A stretch of 64,000 bases of DNA. Source: Pseudomonas mosselii. Lineage in GTDB: Bacteria; Pseudomonadota; Gammaproteobacteria; Pseudomonadales; Pseudomonadaceae. A program made the position numbers and the translations under genes. The notes beneath the pieces were generated by a model. The model searched no databases, was not told where the DNA came from, and was given only the letters and a program-made list of their open reading frames with translations. Positions 26,021-34,587 of the stretch are shown here, piece after piece; the stretch's first letter is position 1, and each line of letters starts with the position of its first letter. The stretch lies in NCBI RefSeq assembly GCF_003205295.1, contig NZ_QJRP01000009.1, positions 62,001 through 126,000 on the forward strand. The letters are read 5' to 3'.

Positions 26021-26572
26021 TCAATTTTCCGCCTCGGGCGCCCGAAATGCTTTGCTGTAATAGCCGGACGAGTCGAAGCAGCAAACCGCCTTCTTGCCGC
26101 TCGCAAGCATATCGCAGGCATCCCCAATTCGCTTTTCACGCGTCTTGAGCTGCTTCGCTGAAGTAATCCAGTGGATCCAGTCCACCCGCGCAAGGGTCGT
26201 CGTACTGTTCCAAACCTTTTGAGCCTCAGGTGTGCTTGCCAGGGCTTCCTCGAAATCCACTGGGATATCAGGCTCGGGCTCCTTCTTCACCGGGATCAGT
26301 TCGAGGGTAACGATATCGCCAACAGCCACACCTGCCGCGTCAAGCAAATCGCTACTGACCTTCAGCCAATGACTCAACTGACCATCGGGCTCAAGGGTTG
26401 CCCGGAAAGGATGCCCATTGATCGTACCTTCAACGCTCGTCCTTCCCCGCCTCGGAAGCCGTTCACTCGCGTCCCTTGGAAGTACCGCGAACGCCCACGA
26501 CCTATCCTCCCCGGGCTTTGCCGGACGAAGAAGCTTGGCTTCGAATCGAGACCTCGCATCCTCTGTTGTCAT
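26021..26572 (-). CDS. YdeI/OmdA-like protein with DUF1905 domain
   Basis: A 183-residue cytoplasmic protein of two parts. The first 95 residues match DUF1905 (RRGRTSVEGTINGHPFRATL, then VAVGDIVTLELIP), a small beta-barrel. The second resembles the YdeI/OmdA bacteriocin-protection region (VPVDFEEALASTPEAQKVWN and IHWITSAKQLKTREKRIGDA). E. coli YdeI has been linked to tolerance of antimicrobial peptides; no biochemical activity is established for the combined form. It is followed 22 bases later by a co-directional aminotransferase, without obvious functional connection. Confidence 0.75.
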   Translation of the reverse strand: MTTEDARSRFEAKLLRPAKPGEDRSWAFAVLPRDASERLPRRGRTSVEGTINGHPFRATLEPDGQLSHWLKVSSDLLDAAGVAVGDIVTLELIPVKKEPEPDIPVDFEEALASTPEAQKVWNSTTTLARVDWIHWITSAKQLKTREKRIGDACDMLASGKKAVCCFDSSGYYSKAFRAPEAEN

Positions 26573-26594
26573 GGCAGGTTCTCCAACCGTGCGC

Positions 26595-27728
26595 TTAGTT
26601 AACCATCACCTCGTCCAGCGCCTGCTCAAGTGTGCTGACCGTACGCTCGATATTGTGCAGCTTTTCGAGCCCGAACAGCCCGATGCGGAAGGTCTGGAAG
26701 TCGGCCGGCTCGTCACATTGCAACGGCACGCCAGCGGCAATCTGCAGGCCGTGGCTGGCAAACTTCTTACCGCTCTTGATATCGGCATCATCGGTGTAGC
26801 TCACCACCACGCCAGGGGCCTGAAAACCCGCCGCGGCCACGCTCTTGATACCTTTGCGGGTCATCATTGCGCGCACCCGGTCACCCAGGGCCTGTTGTTC
26901 GTCGCAGACCTTGTCGAAACCGTAGGCTTGGGTCTCTTTCATCACTTCGTTGAACCGCGCGAGGGCATCGCTGGGCATGGTCGCATGGTAGGCGTGGCCG
27001 CCCTGCTCATAGGCCTGCATGATCTGAAGCCACTTCTTCAAGTCGCAGGCGAAGCTGGTGCTTTGCGTCGATTCGATGCGCTCCAGGGCCAAAGCGCTGA
27101 GCATCACCAGGGCGCAGCAAGGTGAGGCGCTCCAGCCTTTCTGCGGTGCGCTGATCAGCAGGTCGACCGCGCATTTGTGCATATCAACCCAGATCGCGCC
27201 TGAGGCGATGCAGTCCAGCACGAACAGGCCACCCACCGCATGCACGGCGTCGCCCACGGCCCGCAGGTATTCATCAGGCAGGATTATCCCCGATGACGTT
27301 TCAACGTGGGGGGCGAAGACAATCTGCGGCCTCTGCGCCTCGATGGCGGCCAGCACTTCGTCCAGAGGGGCCGGGGCGTAGGCAGCCTGGCGCCCCGCTT
27401 CAACCGGCCGGGCTTTCAGCACCGTTGTGGCCGCCGGGATGTTGCCCATCTCGAGGATCTGGCTCCAGCGATAACTGAACCAGCCGTTGCGTATCACCAG
27501 GCATTGCTGGCCGGTGGCAAACTGCCGTGCCACTGCTTCCATACCGAAGGTGCCACTGCCCGGAACCACCGCAACCGCTTGGGCGTTGTAGACCTGTTTC
27601 AGGGTGGTTGAAATGTTCTTCATCACACCTTGAAACGACTGGGACATGTGGTTGAGCGAGCGGTCCGTGTAGACCACCGAGTACTCGACCAGCCCTTCGG
27701 GATCGATACCGGGATAGATCTTCGACAT
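26595..27728 (-). CDS. Class V aminotransferase, alanine-glyoxylate type
   Basis: A 377-residue PLP enzyme. The ATG at 27728 follows AAAGGA. The N-terminal GSGTFGMEAVARQFATGQ is the phosphate-binding region. FVLDCIASGAIWVDM carries the Asp that contacts the pyridine nitrogen, and SAPQKGWSASPCCALV contains the Schiff-base lysine in the position usual for the alanine-glyoxylate / serine-glyoxylate aminotransferase group. The amino donor cannot be fixed; alanine-glyoxylate, serine-pyruvate or 2-aminoethylphosphonate transamination are candidates. It is monocistronic or paired with the small gene after it. Confidence 0.82.
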   Translation of the reverse strand: MSKIYPGIDPEGLVEYSVVYTDRSLNHMSQSFQGVMKNISTTLKQVYNAQAVAVVPGSGTFGMEAVARQFATGQQCLVIRNGWFSYRWSQILEMGNIPAATTVLKARPVEAGRQAAYAPAPLDEVLAAIEAQRPQIVFAPHVETSSGIILPDEYLRAVGDAVHAVGGLFVLDCIASGAIWVDMHKCAVDLLISAPQKGWSASPCCALVMLSALALERIESTQSTSFACDLKKWLQIMQAYEQGGHAYHATMPSDALARFNEVMKETQAYGFDKVCDEQQALGDRVRAMMTRKGIKSVAAAGFQAPGVVVSYTDDADIKSGKKFASHGLQIAAGVPLQCDEPADFQTFRIGLFGLEKLHNIERTVSTLEQALDEVMVN

Positions 27729-27853
27729 GGTGCGGTTCCTTTGGCAGAGAGGTCCATGGCATCGACCCTGCCCTAAGCTATTGCAAATGACAAGATGCAT
27801 CAGGCACTTCGCAATCGACAGTCTTGCCCCACCATCAAATTGGCATTGACCTA

Positions 27854-29080
27854 TCAGCCCAAGCGCAAGATCGCGAGACTGGTAACCAGGACCTCGAGCA
27901 GATCGTTGCAACTCATCGGCTTGTACATCAGGAAGCCTTGGCCCACATCCACACCCAGCCGTTGCAGATGCAGCCGCTGCTTCTCTGTTTCGATGCCTTC
28001 GGCTATCAGTTCGAAGCCCATCGTTTGCGCCAGACCTACCAGCGCTTCAACAACCCGTGTCTCCCGCAGGCTGTTCACGTGGGCAACGAATCCTGCGTCG
28101 AGCTTGACCTGGGCAAACGGAATGCGCGCCAACCGCGCAAGTGTCGAGTGGCCCGTACCAAAGTCATCCAGCGCCAGCCCTACTCCGCTCTTCACCAGTT
28201 GGCTGATGTTCTCGATGCTGTTGAGGTTCAGCGCCAATGGGTCACGCTCGGTCACTTCGAGCATGACCTGGCTGCAAGGTACGCCGGCCTGCTCGATATG
28301 CCGGAGGATTCGGCTGGCGAAACCTTCTTCGTCCAACTGGCTGGGCTCGATGTTGTAGGAAAACACCAGCCACTCCCCCGAAGCGCTCAATTGCAGGTGC
28401 TTTTGCAGTTTCAACCCCTGCTGCAACAGGCAGTCCAGCAGTCGGGCATGGCGTTGCGGCGTATCAATCAGGTCGAGAAAAGCCTGCGGCCCCAACACCC
28501 CCTTTTGTGGATGCCGCCAGCGGGCAAGCACTTCGATACCGCAGATGCGCCCACTCCTCAAACAGACCTGTGGCTGATAGAAAGCCACGATTTGCTGCTG
28601 ATCCAGAGCCTGGTCAATATCCAACGCCTCTCTCCAATCGTTCATCACTTCCCGCGATGAACGTGGCAGGCTACCGAGATTATGGCGCCTCACCGTTCGC
28701 TTGACCGTCAACGCCTTGAACAGCAATCCATCGATTTGCGCTGCCGCCAACGCATCGTAGCTGCCCACGAAATATTTGCCCGCCTGCACACGAAAATGGT
28801 TGAGCCCCCAGCGGATGGGGGCTGCCAACGCCTCACATTCGATCACCGAGAAAAAGCCGCTGTGCTCGCACAACCGACGCAAATAACCAATGCCTCCTCG
28901 CGCAGGCAAGCTGTCGCACACCACCAGGTCCGGTCCCTCCTGTCCACAGAGAGGCTCAGACCAGTCGCTTTCGTGGGTGACCACCTGCAGCCGAACGAAA
29001 TCCAGCCGTGCGAACAGCGCGGTGAACCGCTCGACCCTGTAGGCATTCGCGCACAGCAAAAGCACGCTCAATGTCGGCAT
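27854..29080 (-). CDS. EAL-domain c-di-GMP phosphodiesterase with degenerate receiver (RocR-like)
   Basis: A 408-residue protein. The ATG at 29080 follows AAGGAG nine bases away; an in-frame TTG nearer the site is less likely. Residues 1-125 look like a receiver domain whose acidic pocket is lost (LLLCANAYR instead of a DD pair), though an Asp in DLVVCDS remains. Residues 155-400 are an EAL domain with EVLAR (183-187), LEVTE, DDFGTG (305-310), KLDAGF and AEGIET, so hydrolysis of c-di-GMP is expected. It lies downstream of an adhesin gene and near a BvgS-like kinase and LuxR-type regulator, the same trio as RocR-RocA1-RocS1 of P. aeruginosa, which control Cup fimbriae. Confidence 0.87.
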   Translation of the reverse strand: MPTLSVLLLCANAYRVERFTALFARLDFVRLQVVTHESDWSEPLCGQEGPDLVVCDSLPARGGIGYLRRLCEHSGFFSVIECEALAAPIRWGLNHFRVQAGKYFVGSYDALAAAQIDGLLFKALTVKRTVRRHNLGSLPRSSREVMNDWREALDIDQALDQQQIVAFYQPQVCLRSGRICGIEVLARWRHPQKGVLGPQAFLDLIDTPQRHARLLDCLLQQGLKLQKHLQLSASGEWLVFSYNIEPSQLDEEGFASRILRHIEQAGVPCSQVMLEVTERDPLALNLNSIENISQLVKSGVGLALDDFGTGHSTLARLARIPFAQVKLDAGFVAHVNSLRETRVVEALVGLAQTMGFELIAEGIETEKQRLHLQRLGVDVGQGFLMYKPMSCNDLLEVLVTSLAILRLG

Positions 29081-29115
29081 GGCCTGCAACTCCTTATAAA
29101 AAGCCGCGCATCGGC

Positions 29116-30171
29116 TTACTTGTAGGTGACAGTGAACGCCGCGCGCGCATTGGCCGAACCCGGTTCCGGGCCCAGCGACGAATCGGACGTCTGGATATAA
29201 CGAGCCTTGAGCTCGATGTTCATGTTGCCGCTGCTCAGCCGCGAAATGGCCACTGCCTGCCCCAGCGGCAATGGAGTGACCCCGTCCTTGCGCAGTACCT
29301 GTACCGCGACCCCTTTTGCAGTCGACTCCGGCGTTAGGCCCAACAGACCACGCCCGGCATCAACGATGGTCGAGCCTTTGGCGCCATCGAGACGGAGCCA
29401 GGCATTGGCATTCTGATAGTAGTTCCAGCCTTGGTTGGCGGGGTAACTGCCCGGCGTGCAGTTGGTGAGCGGAATCAGTACATCGTTGCTTTGCGTATAA
29501 CTATCCTTGCCCTTGAATACGTTGCGCCCGATCGTGCCCATGGGTACTTCGATATAGGCTTGGGCATTCCCCTCGATGGAGCACTCGGAGCGCACGACCG
29601 TACCCACCAGGAAGATGCTGTGCTTTCTACGATACGACCAGTAGCTAATCGTAGAGTAAGGGTTTTCTATCTTCGAGCTTCCAGCGGGAATCGCTTGACT
29701 TATTTTCACCAGGGTGAATTTTGCCGTGGCACTAGTATGTTGCGTTACCCAGCCCGTCAGACGTGTCTTGTAAGGAACATAGGGCGGCGACCCACTGCTC
29801 ACATTATATTTCTTCAACGGCTCCGAACTGACCACCAGACCCACTCCGGGCACATTGGTCTTGACGATGGTCGCAGTGGAAATTCCACTCTCCATCGATG
29901 GTAATTGAATACCGTTTACCACTGGGAAGTTATCGCTGAAGCGCACATCCCATTCATCACTGGCGCCGCAGTTCCAGGGATTGTCGGGGCGGTACACATA
30001 ACTCATGTTGGCCGTGCCTATGACCGACCCCACGGGGGCATCACGTGGCACATACTGTGTACCCATGTTGAAGGTTAAATAAACCTCTTCACCACCACCC
30101 GTGCAATACGAAAAAGCGGTCCCGCTGTGCAACAGCGCCATCGAGGCGAAGCCCAATGCCAGCCTATTCAT
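29116..30171 (-). CDS. Fimbrial tip adhesin
   Basis: A 351-residue secreted protein with a signal peptide ending near SGTAFS. It is two-domain: an N-terminal part of about 190 residues with no resemblance to pilins, expected to be the binding lectin, and a C-terminal pilin-like domain starting near VGTVVRSECSIEGNA. It ends in ARAAFTVTYK, the terminal strand that a chaperone and neighbouring subunits recognise. It belongs with the usher-chaperone-pilin operon at 34588-38391 but is separated from it by two regulatory genes on the opposite strand. Confidence 0.8.
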   Translation of the reverse strand: MNRLALGFASMALLHSGTAFSYCTGGGEEVYLTFNMGTQYVPRDAPVGSVIGTANMSYVYRPDNPWNCGASDEWDVRFSDNFPVVNGIQLPSMESGISTATIVKTNVPGVGLVVSSEPLKKYNVSSGSPPYVPYKTRLTGWVTQHTSATAKFTLVKISQAIPAGSSKIENPYSTISYWSYRRKHSIFLVGTVVRSECSIEGNAQAYIEVPMGTIGRNVFKGKDSYTQSNDVLIPLTNCTPGSYPANQGWNYYQNANAWLRLDGAKGSTIVDAGRGLLGLTPESTAKGVAVQVLRKDGVTPLPLGQAVAISRLSSGNMNIELKARYIQTSDSSLGPEPGSANARAAFTVTYK

Positions 30172-30367
30172 CTGTCACCTCGCGTTGCATATCGACATCG
30201 CCGACAGAATAAGGCAGCCGAGTTTTGAATTATCCAGGACGCATCTTGTTAGCCACCAAGAACGTTCCCGGACTGCAACACGCCTTATCCAGATCACTGG
30301 CTAAGCGACTGTCAGGCTATAATCGCTTCCAACGCATACAAGCCGATTAACCAGAGACTAACCTGAC
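30172..30367. promoter_or_regulatory. Divergent promoter region of adhesin and response regulator
   Basis: TATAAT at 30318-30323 lies 44 bases before the response-regulator ATG and is a good -10 candidate for the plus-strand unit; its -35 is not obvious. The minus-strand promoter for the adhesin-EAL pair must also lie here. I see no clear copy of the repeats found before the pilin gene (38484-38515). Confidence 0.45.
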
Positions 30368-30991
30368 ATGAGCATTACCGTGCTGATCGTGGACGATCAC
30401 CCGATCTTCTCCAGTGCCATCAGCGCCTTTCTGGAACAGACCGGATACAACGTTGTGGGCGAGTGCACCGACGGCATCGAGGCCCTGGCGAGTTTGCGCC
30501 GGCTAAGCCCGGATTACCTCATCCTGGATATTGGCCTCGACGGTCTGGATGGCCTCTCGGTGTTGCAACGCATCCACGCCGAAAACCTGCCGGTAAAGAC
30601 ACTGGTGTTCACCTCGCAGATGGCTGCCACCTACGCCTCACGCTGCATGCAAGCGGGTGCCAGTGGTTTCATCAACAAGAGCGCAACGCTGGACGACCTG
30701 TTGCGCGGCCTGAAGACGATCCAGGACGGCTACCTGTACTTCCCCAAGGACGTGCTCTCGCACTACATGGACTTCAACCCACAGAGCGACAACGGCACGC
30801 AGAGCCTGACCAACAAGGAAATGCTGATCCTGCAGTTGCTGGCCCAGGGCTTGAGCAACATGGAGATCGCCGAGCGGCTGCACCTCAGCCACAAGACCAT
30901 CAGCGGCCACAAGGTCAACATCCTGCGCAAGCTGGGGGTACGCACCACCATCGAACTGGCCGATATCGCCAGAGACATGAACCTGATCTGA
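30368..30991 (+). CDS. NarL/LuxR-type response regulator (RocA1/BvgA-like)
   Basis: A 207-residue two-domain regulator. The receiver has the acidic pair in IVDDHPIF, phospho-acceptor Asp54 in LILDIGLDG, and the conserved Thr and Lys regions (LVFTSQ, GFINKS). The C-terminal LuxR-type helix-turn-helix reads LTNKEMLILQLLAQGLSNME... LHLSHKTISGHKVNILRKL. It is followed 10 bases after its stop by the BvgS-like kinase, its likely phosphodonor. Probable targets are the fimbrial promoters at 30172-30367 and 38392-38540. Confidence 0.9.
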   Translation: MSITVLIVDDHPIFSSAISAFLEQTGYNVVGECTDGIEALASLRRLSPDYLILDIGLDGLDGLSVLQRIHAENLPVKTLVFTSQMAATYASRCMQAGASGFINKSATLDDLLRGLKTIQDGYLYFPKDVLSHYMDFNPQSDNGTQSLTNKEMLILQLLAQGLSNMEIAERLHLSHKTISGHKVNILRKLGVRTTIELADIARDMNLI

Positions 30992-31001
30992 ACACTGCCC
31001 C

Positions 31002-34000
31002 GTGAATACCCTGCGCGCCCTCCTCGCTTCGCTCCTGCTGCTGGCTGCCTTGCCATCGCTCGCCCAGGAACTGGCCCTTTCCTCCCGTGGCCAGGCCTTG
31101 AGCTTCTCTGCCCCGGTCAGCGAACCCGATCGTGCGTGGCTGGCGCAGAAACAGGTGGTCACCGTGGCCATCTCCAGCCCCGACTACCCGCCACTCACCA
31201 TCATCACTGAGCACCAGCAGCTCGAAGGCATCCTCGCGGAAAACCTGCTCGCGCTGCAGGATGCACTGGGCATCCGCTTTCGGGTCGTGGTCTACGACAG
31301 CCGGGACAGTGCCTTCGCCGCTCTGGTGGCTCGCCAGGTCGACCTGGTGGACGCGGCCACGGCGCCCGAGGCCCAGCGCTACAAGGTGGCGTTCACCGCC
31401 CCCTATGCCTATACCCGCATCGCCCTGTATTCACCCACTGGGAGCTTGCTGGATATCGACCTGCGCGATGCGTCAGCTGAGATCTCTTCGACCGCCGATG
31501 GGTTCATCGATGCGCAAACGTTCCAGCTGTTCCGCACGGCCACGGTGAAGAACTACCCTACCCCGTACGAGGCCATCGCTGCGGTGCTCAAGGGCAAGGC
31601 CCAGGCGTACCTGGGTGACACCGTCAGTACCCTGTACCTGCTGAACCAGAGCTTCAACAACCTCCTGGTCACCAACACCAGCGTCAACGCCATCGAAACC
31701 GGTATCGGCTTCGCCTACACCGCCGACAACCGCAGGCTCGCAGCCATTCTCGACCAGCAGTTGCACTCCCACAGCCGTTGCCAGGTCATCAATCAGGTCA
31801 ACTGGTGGGTGGCAGCGCTCAAGTGCCGTGAAGATGAACAGGTCAGCACGCTCGACGCCCAGGAAGAAGCATTGCTTAACCGCCGCGAGCCGATCAGGAT
31901 AGCCGCCAGCGAAGACCTCGCGCCCTATGCTCTGTTCGACAGCCAGGGGCAGTTCGGCGGCACCATGTCCGACATCCTGGAGTTGGTGCGGATCAACTCC
32001 GGGCTGCGTTTCGAGGTGGTGCGCACCCGCTCGATCCACCAGACGCTGCAATTGCTGGACAGCGGCCAAGCAGACCTGGGGATCATCTCCCAGACAGCGT
32101 CGCGAGAGCGCAAGTACCTGTTCACCCGGCCGATCATCAACACACCGTATGCGTTGATCACCCGCACCGAGGCACCGGAGCAGCCGTATCTGGCTCCCGG
32201 TTCGACCCTCAGCATTGCCCTGCCCGAATCCGATGCGCTGATCGACTACCTGCGCGAACAGTTCCCGTCGATTGCCTTGAAGCTGACCGACAACGTTCCC
32301 GACGCGTTGAAAAGTGTCAGCAACGCAGACAGCGATTTCACGCTGCTCTCGGCCAACCAGGCTCGCTACTACCTGTCATACAAATATGAAGGGCAATTGA
32401 AAGTTGCCGATATGCTGACTCGTGTCTATGCACGGGTCGGCCTTGCGAGCACGGCGGACAATCCGGCGCTGATCTCGCTGCTGCAAAAGTCTCTGCAACG
32501 CATCTCACCCAACGAAGTCGCCACCATTTCCGGCCGCTGGCGCGCCAACGCGGCCACCGACAATCTTTACTGGACGGGCCTCAGCCTGCGGGTCTACCAG
32601 GTGCTCAGCGGGCTGTTCGTGCTGCTGCTGATCACCTGTGTGTGGATCGTCTACCTGCGCAAGCTGATCTTCAGGAAAGCCACGGTACGCAAGGCGCTGC
32701 AAGCCAGGCTTGGCCTTATCCAGAACATTGTCGACAGCATTCCGCACCCCATCTATGTACGCGACCTTCAAGGTGCGCTGCTGCTGTTCAACACCGCCTA
32801 CGCCGACAGTTTCCGTCCTTTGGCCAGCCTGGAAAGCAGCGGCGCGCAGCTCGACGCCATGCTCAATCCGACGCAACTGGCGCAGTGGCGCCTGGATTAT
32901 GCCCGCGTGGCCAATACCGGCCAGCCCTGCGCGAGTGACCAGCAGCTGGCCCTACCCGGCAAGATGCTCGACATCTACCACTGGATACAACCCTTGCGCG
33001 AAGACGGGCAACAGATCTTCGGGCTGGTCTGCGGTTGGCTGGATATCGGTGATCGACTGCGCATACTGGGTGAGCTGCACGAGGCCAAGGACGCCGCCGA
33101 CCAGGCCAACAGCAGCAAAACAATCTTCCTGGCGACCATGAGCCATGAAATACGTACGCCCATGAACGCAATCATCGGCATGCTCGAGCTTGTGCTGCAA
33201 CGCAATGACATGGCAGGAAGATCGGTGCAGCAAGTTCAGGTGGCACACGATGTCGCGTTAAGCCTGCTGGAGTTGCTGGGCGGCATCCTCGACATCTCCA
33301 GCATCGAGTCGGGCGAGACCCGGCTGCACCTTGCGCCCTGGACCATGAGGCAGGTGGTCGACGGCGTCTTGCAGATTTTCAGCCACCAGGCTCATCGCAA
33401 GGGCCTGGACCTGGACGTTACCTACGAAGGACATGTTGATACAGCGGTGCACCTTGACCGGCTGAAGGTCAAGCAAGTGCTGTCGAACCTGATAAGCAAT
33501 GCGATCAAGTTCACCGAACAGGGCAGCGTCACCTTGCAAGTCGTTGGTCAGTCTTCGCAAGCAGGCCTGCTGGCATTCACCCTCCGCGTGCAGGACACCG
33601 GGCCCGGTATCGCTGAACAGGAACTACCGACGCTGTTCGTGCCCTTCTCTCGCGCAACCGTATCGCGCAACAGCGGCGCTGCTATCGGGCTGTCGATTGC
33701 ACGCTCGCTAGCCCGCATCATGGGTGGCGACCTGGTATTGGACCCTGCATCCGGCAACGGCACCAGCATGACCTTCACGCTGCCGGCCGAACCTGCGCCC
33801 GCCTGTACCACGACTATGCCCGACGCGCTTGGCGGGCCTGCCGCACCGGGGCGCTGCCCATTGAAGATACTGATCGTCGAAGACCATCTGCCAAGCCTGG
33901 TGCTGCTCAAGGAACAGCTCGAGCTGCTCGGCCATCAGCCGACCTTGGCCCACGATGGACTCGAAGCACTGATGTACTGGGAACAGCATGCCTTCGACCT

Positions 34001-34583
34001 GATCATTACTGACTGCAACATGCCCGAGCTGGATGGCCTCGGGCTGACGGAGGAGATTCGTCGCCTTGAGCGTTTGCAACGTGTACGGCCAGTGACCATT
34101 ATCGGCACTACCGCCAGTGCCCGTGCCCAGGATCATGCGGCCGCCCTGGCCGCTGGCATGAATGTTTGCCTACTCAAGCCCTTGAGCCTTACGGTGCTGG
34201 CCCGGCATGCACCGGCCTTCACCCAGCAAGCACACAGCGGCAGCGAACCTGCCGGTCGTTGCATGCCGTTGCTCGCTGGCCTGCCGGAAGCGAAACGCCG
34301 ACCGTTGCTGCGCAACCTGGTACTGACCAACCAGCAGGACCTTTCTGCCCTGGCCAACGCCCTCGGCCGCCACGACCATGCCGCGCTGGCAAGCCTGGCG
34401 CATCGGTTCAAGACCGCTGCGCAGTTGATGCAGTCCGACGCCTTGCTGAAGCATTGCGAAGCGCTGGAGCAAGCGATCGAAGCTGACGCCACAGAACCTT
34501 CGCTGACAGCGCAATGCCAGGTGATCGCGACCCTGGTGAACGACCTGAACGCTGCGCTGGCGGCCAGCCTCGACGCAACATGA
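31002..34583 (+). CDS. BvgS-like hybrid histidine kinase (RocS1-like)
   Basis: A 1193-residue unorthodox sensor. The GTG at 31002 starts a signal peptide (LLASLLLLAALPSLAQE). Two periplasmic SBP_bac_3 (Venus flytrap) domains fill about residues 35-265 and 285-515, followed by a membrane segment (VLSGLFVLLLITCVWIVYL), a PAS-like domain and the kinase core. His715 lies in MSHEIRTP, with N-box SNLISNAIKF and G-box DTGPGI. A receiver has Asp1004 in ITDCNMPELDG, and an HPt domain has His1134 in LAHRFKTAAQ. All phosphorelay residues are present. It should sense a periplasmic small molecule and pass phosphate to the preceding regulator. Its stop is four bases from the convergent usher stop. Confidence 0.9.
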   Translation: MNTLRALLASLLLLAALPSLAQELALSSRGQALSFSAPVSEPDRAWLAQKQVVTVAISSPDYPPLTIITEHQQLEGILAENLLALQDALGIRFRVVVYDSRDSAFAALVARQVDLVDAATAPEAQRYKVAFTAPYAYTRIALYSPTGSLLDIDLRDASAEISSTADGFIDAQTFQLFRTATVKNYPTPYEAIAAVLKGKAQAYLGDTVSTLYLLNQSFNNLLVTNTSVNAIETGIGFAYTADNRRLAAILDQQLHSHSRCQVINQVNWWVAALKCREDEQVSTLDAQEEALLNRREPIRIAASEDLAPYALFDSQGQFGGTMSDILELVRINSGLRFEVVRTRSIHQTLQLLDSGQADLGIISQTASRERKYLFTRPIINTPYALITRTEAPEQPYLAPGSTLSIALPESDALIDYLREQFPSIALKLTDNVPDALKSVSNADSDFTLLSANQARYYLSYKYEGQLKVADMLTRVYARVGLASTADNPALISLLQKSLQRISPNEVATISGRWRANAATDNLYWTGLSLRVYQVLSGLFVLLLITCVWIVYLRKLIFRKATVRKALQARLGLIQNIVDSIPHPIYVRDLQGALLLFNTAYADSFRPLASLESSGAQLDAMLNPTQLAQWRLDYARVANTGQPCASDQQLALPGKMLDIYHWIQPLREDGQQIFGLVCGWLDIGDRLRILGELHEAKDAADQANSSKTIFLATMSHEIRTPMNAIIGMLELVLQRNDMAGRSVQQVQVAHDVALSLLELLGGILDISSIESGETRLHLAPWTMRQVVDGVLQIFSHQAHRKGLDLDVTYEGHVDTAVHLDRLKVKQVLSNLISNAIKFTEQGSVTLQVVGQSSQAGLLAFTLRVQDTGPGIAEQELPTLFVPFSRATVSRNSGAAIGLSIARSLARIMGGDLVLDPASGNGTSMTFTLPAEPAPACTTTMPDALGGPAAPGRCPLKILIVEDHLPSLVLLKEQLELLGHQPTLAHDGLEALMYWEQHAFDLIITDCNMPELDGLGLTEEIRRLERLQRVRPVTIIGTTASARAQDHAAALAAGMNVCLLKPLSLTVLARHAPAFTQQAHSGSEPAGRCMPLLAGLPEAKRRPLLRNLVLTNQQDLSALANALGRHDHAALASLAHRFKTAAQLMQSDALLKHCEALEQAIEADATEPSLTAQCQVIATLVNDLNAALAASLDAT

Positions 34584-34587
34584 GCAG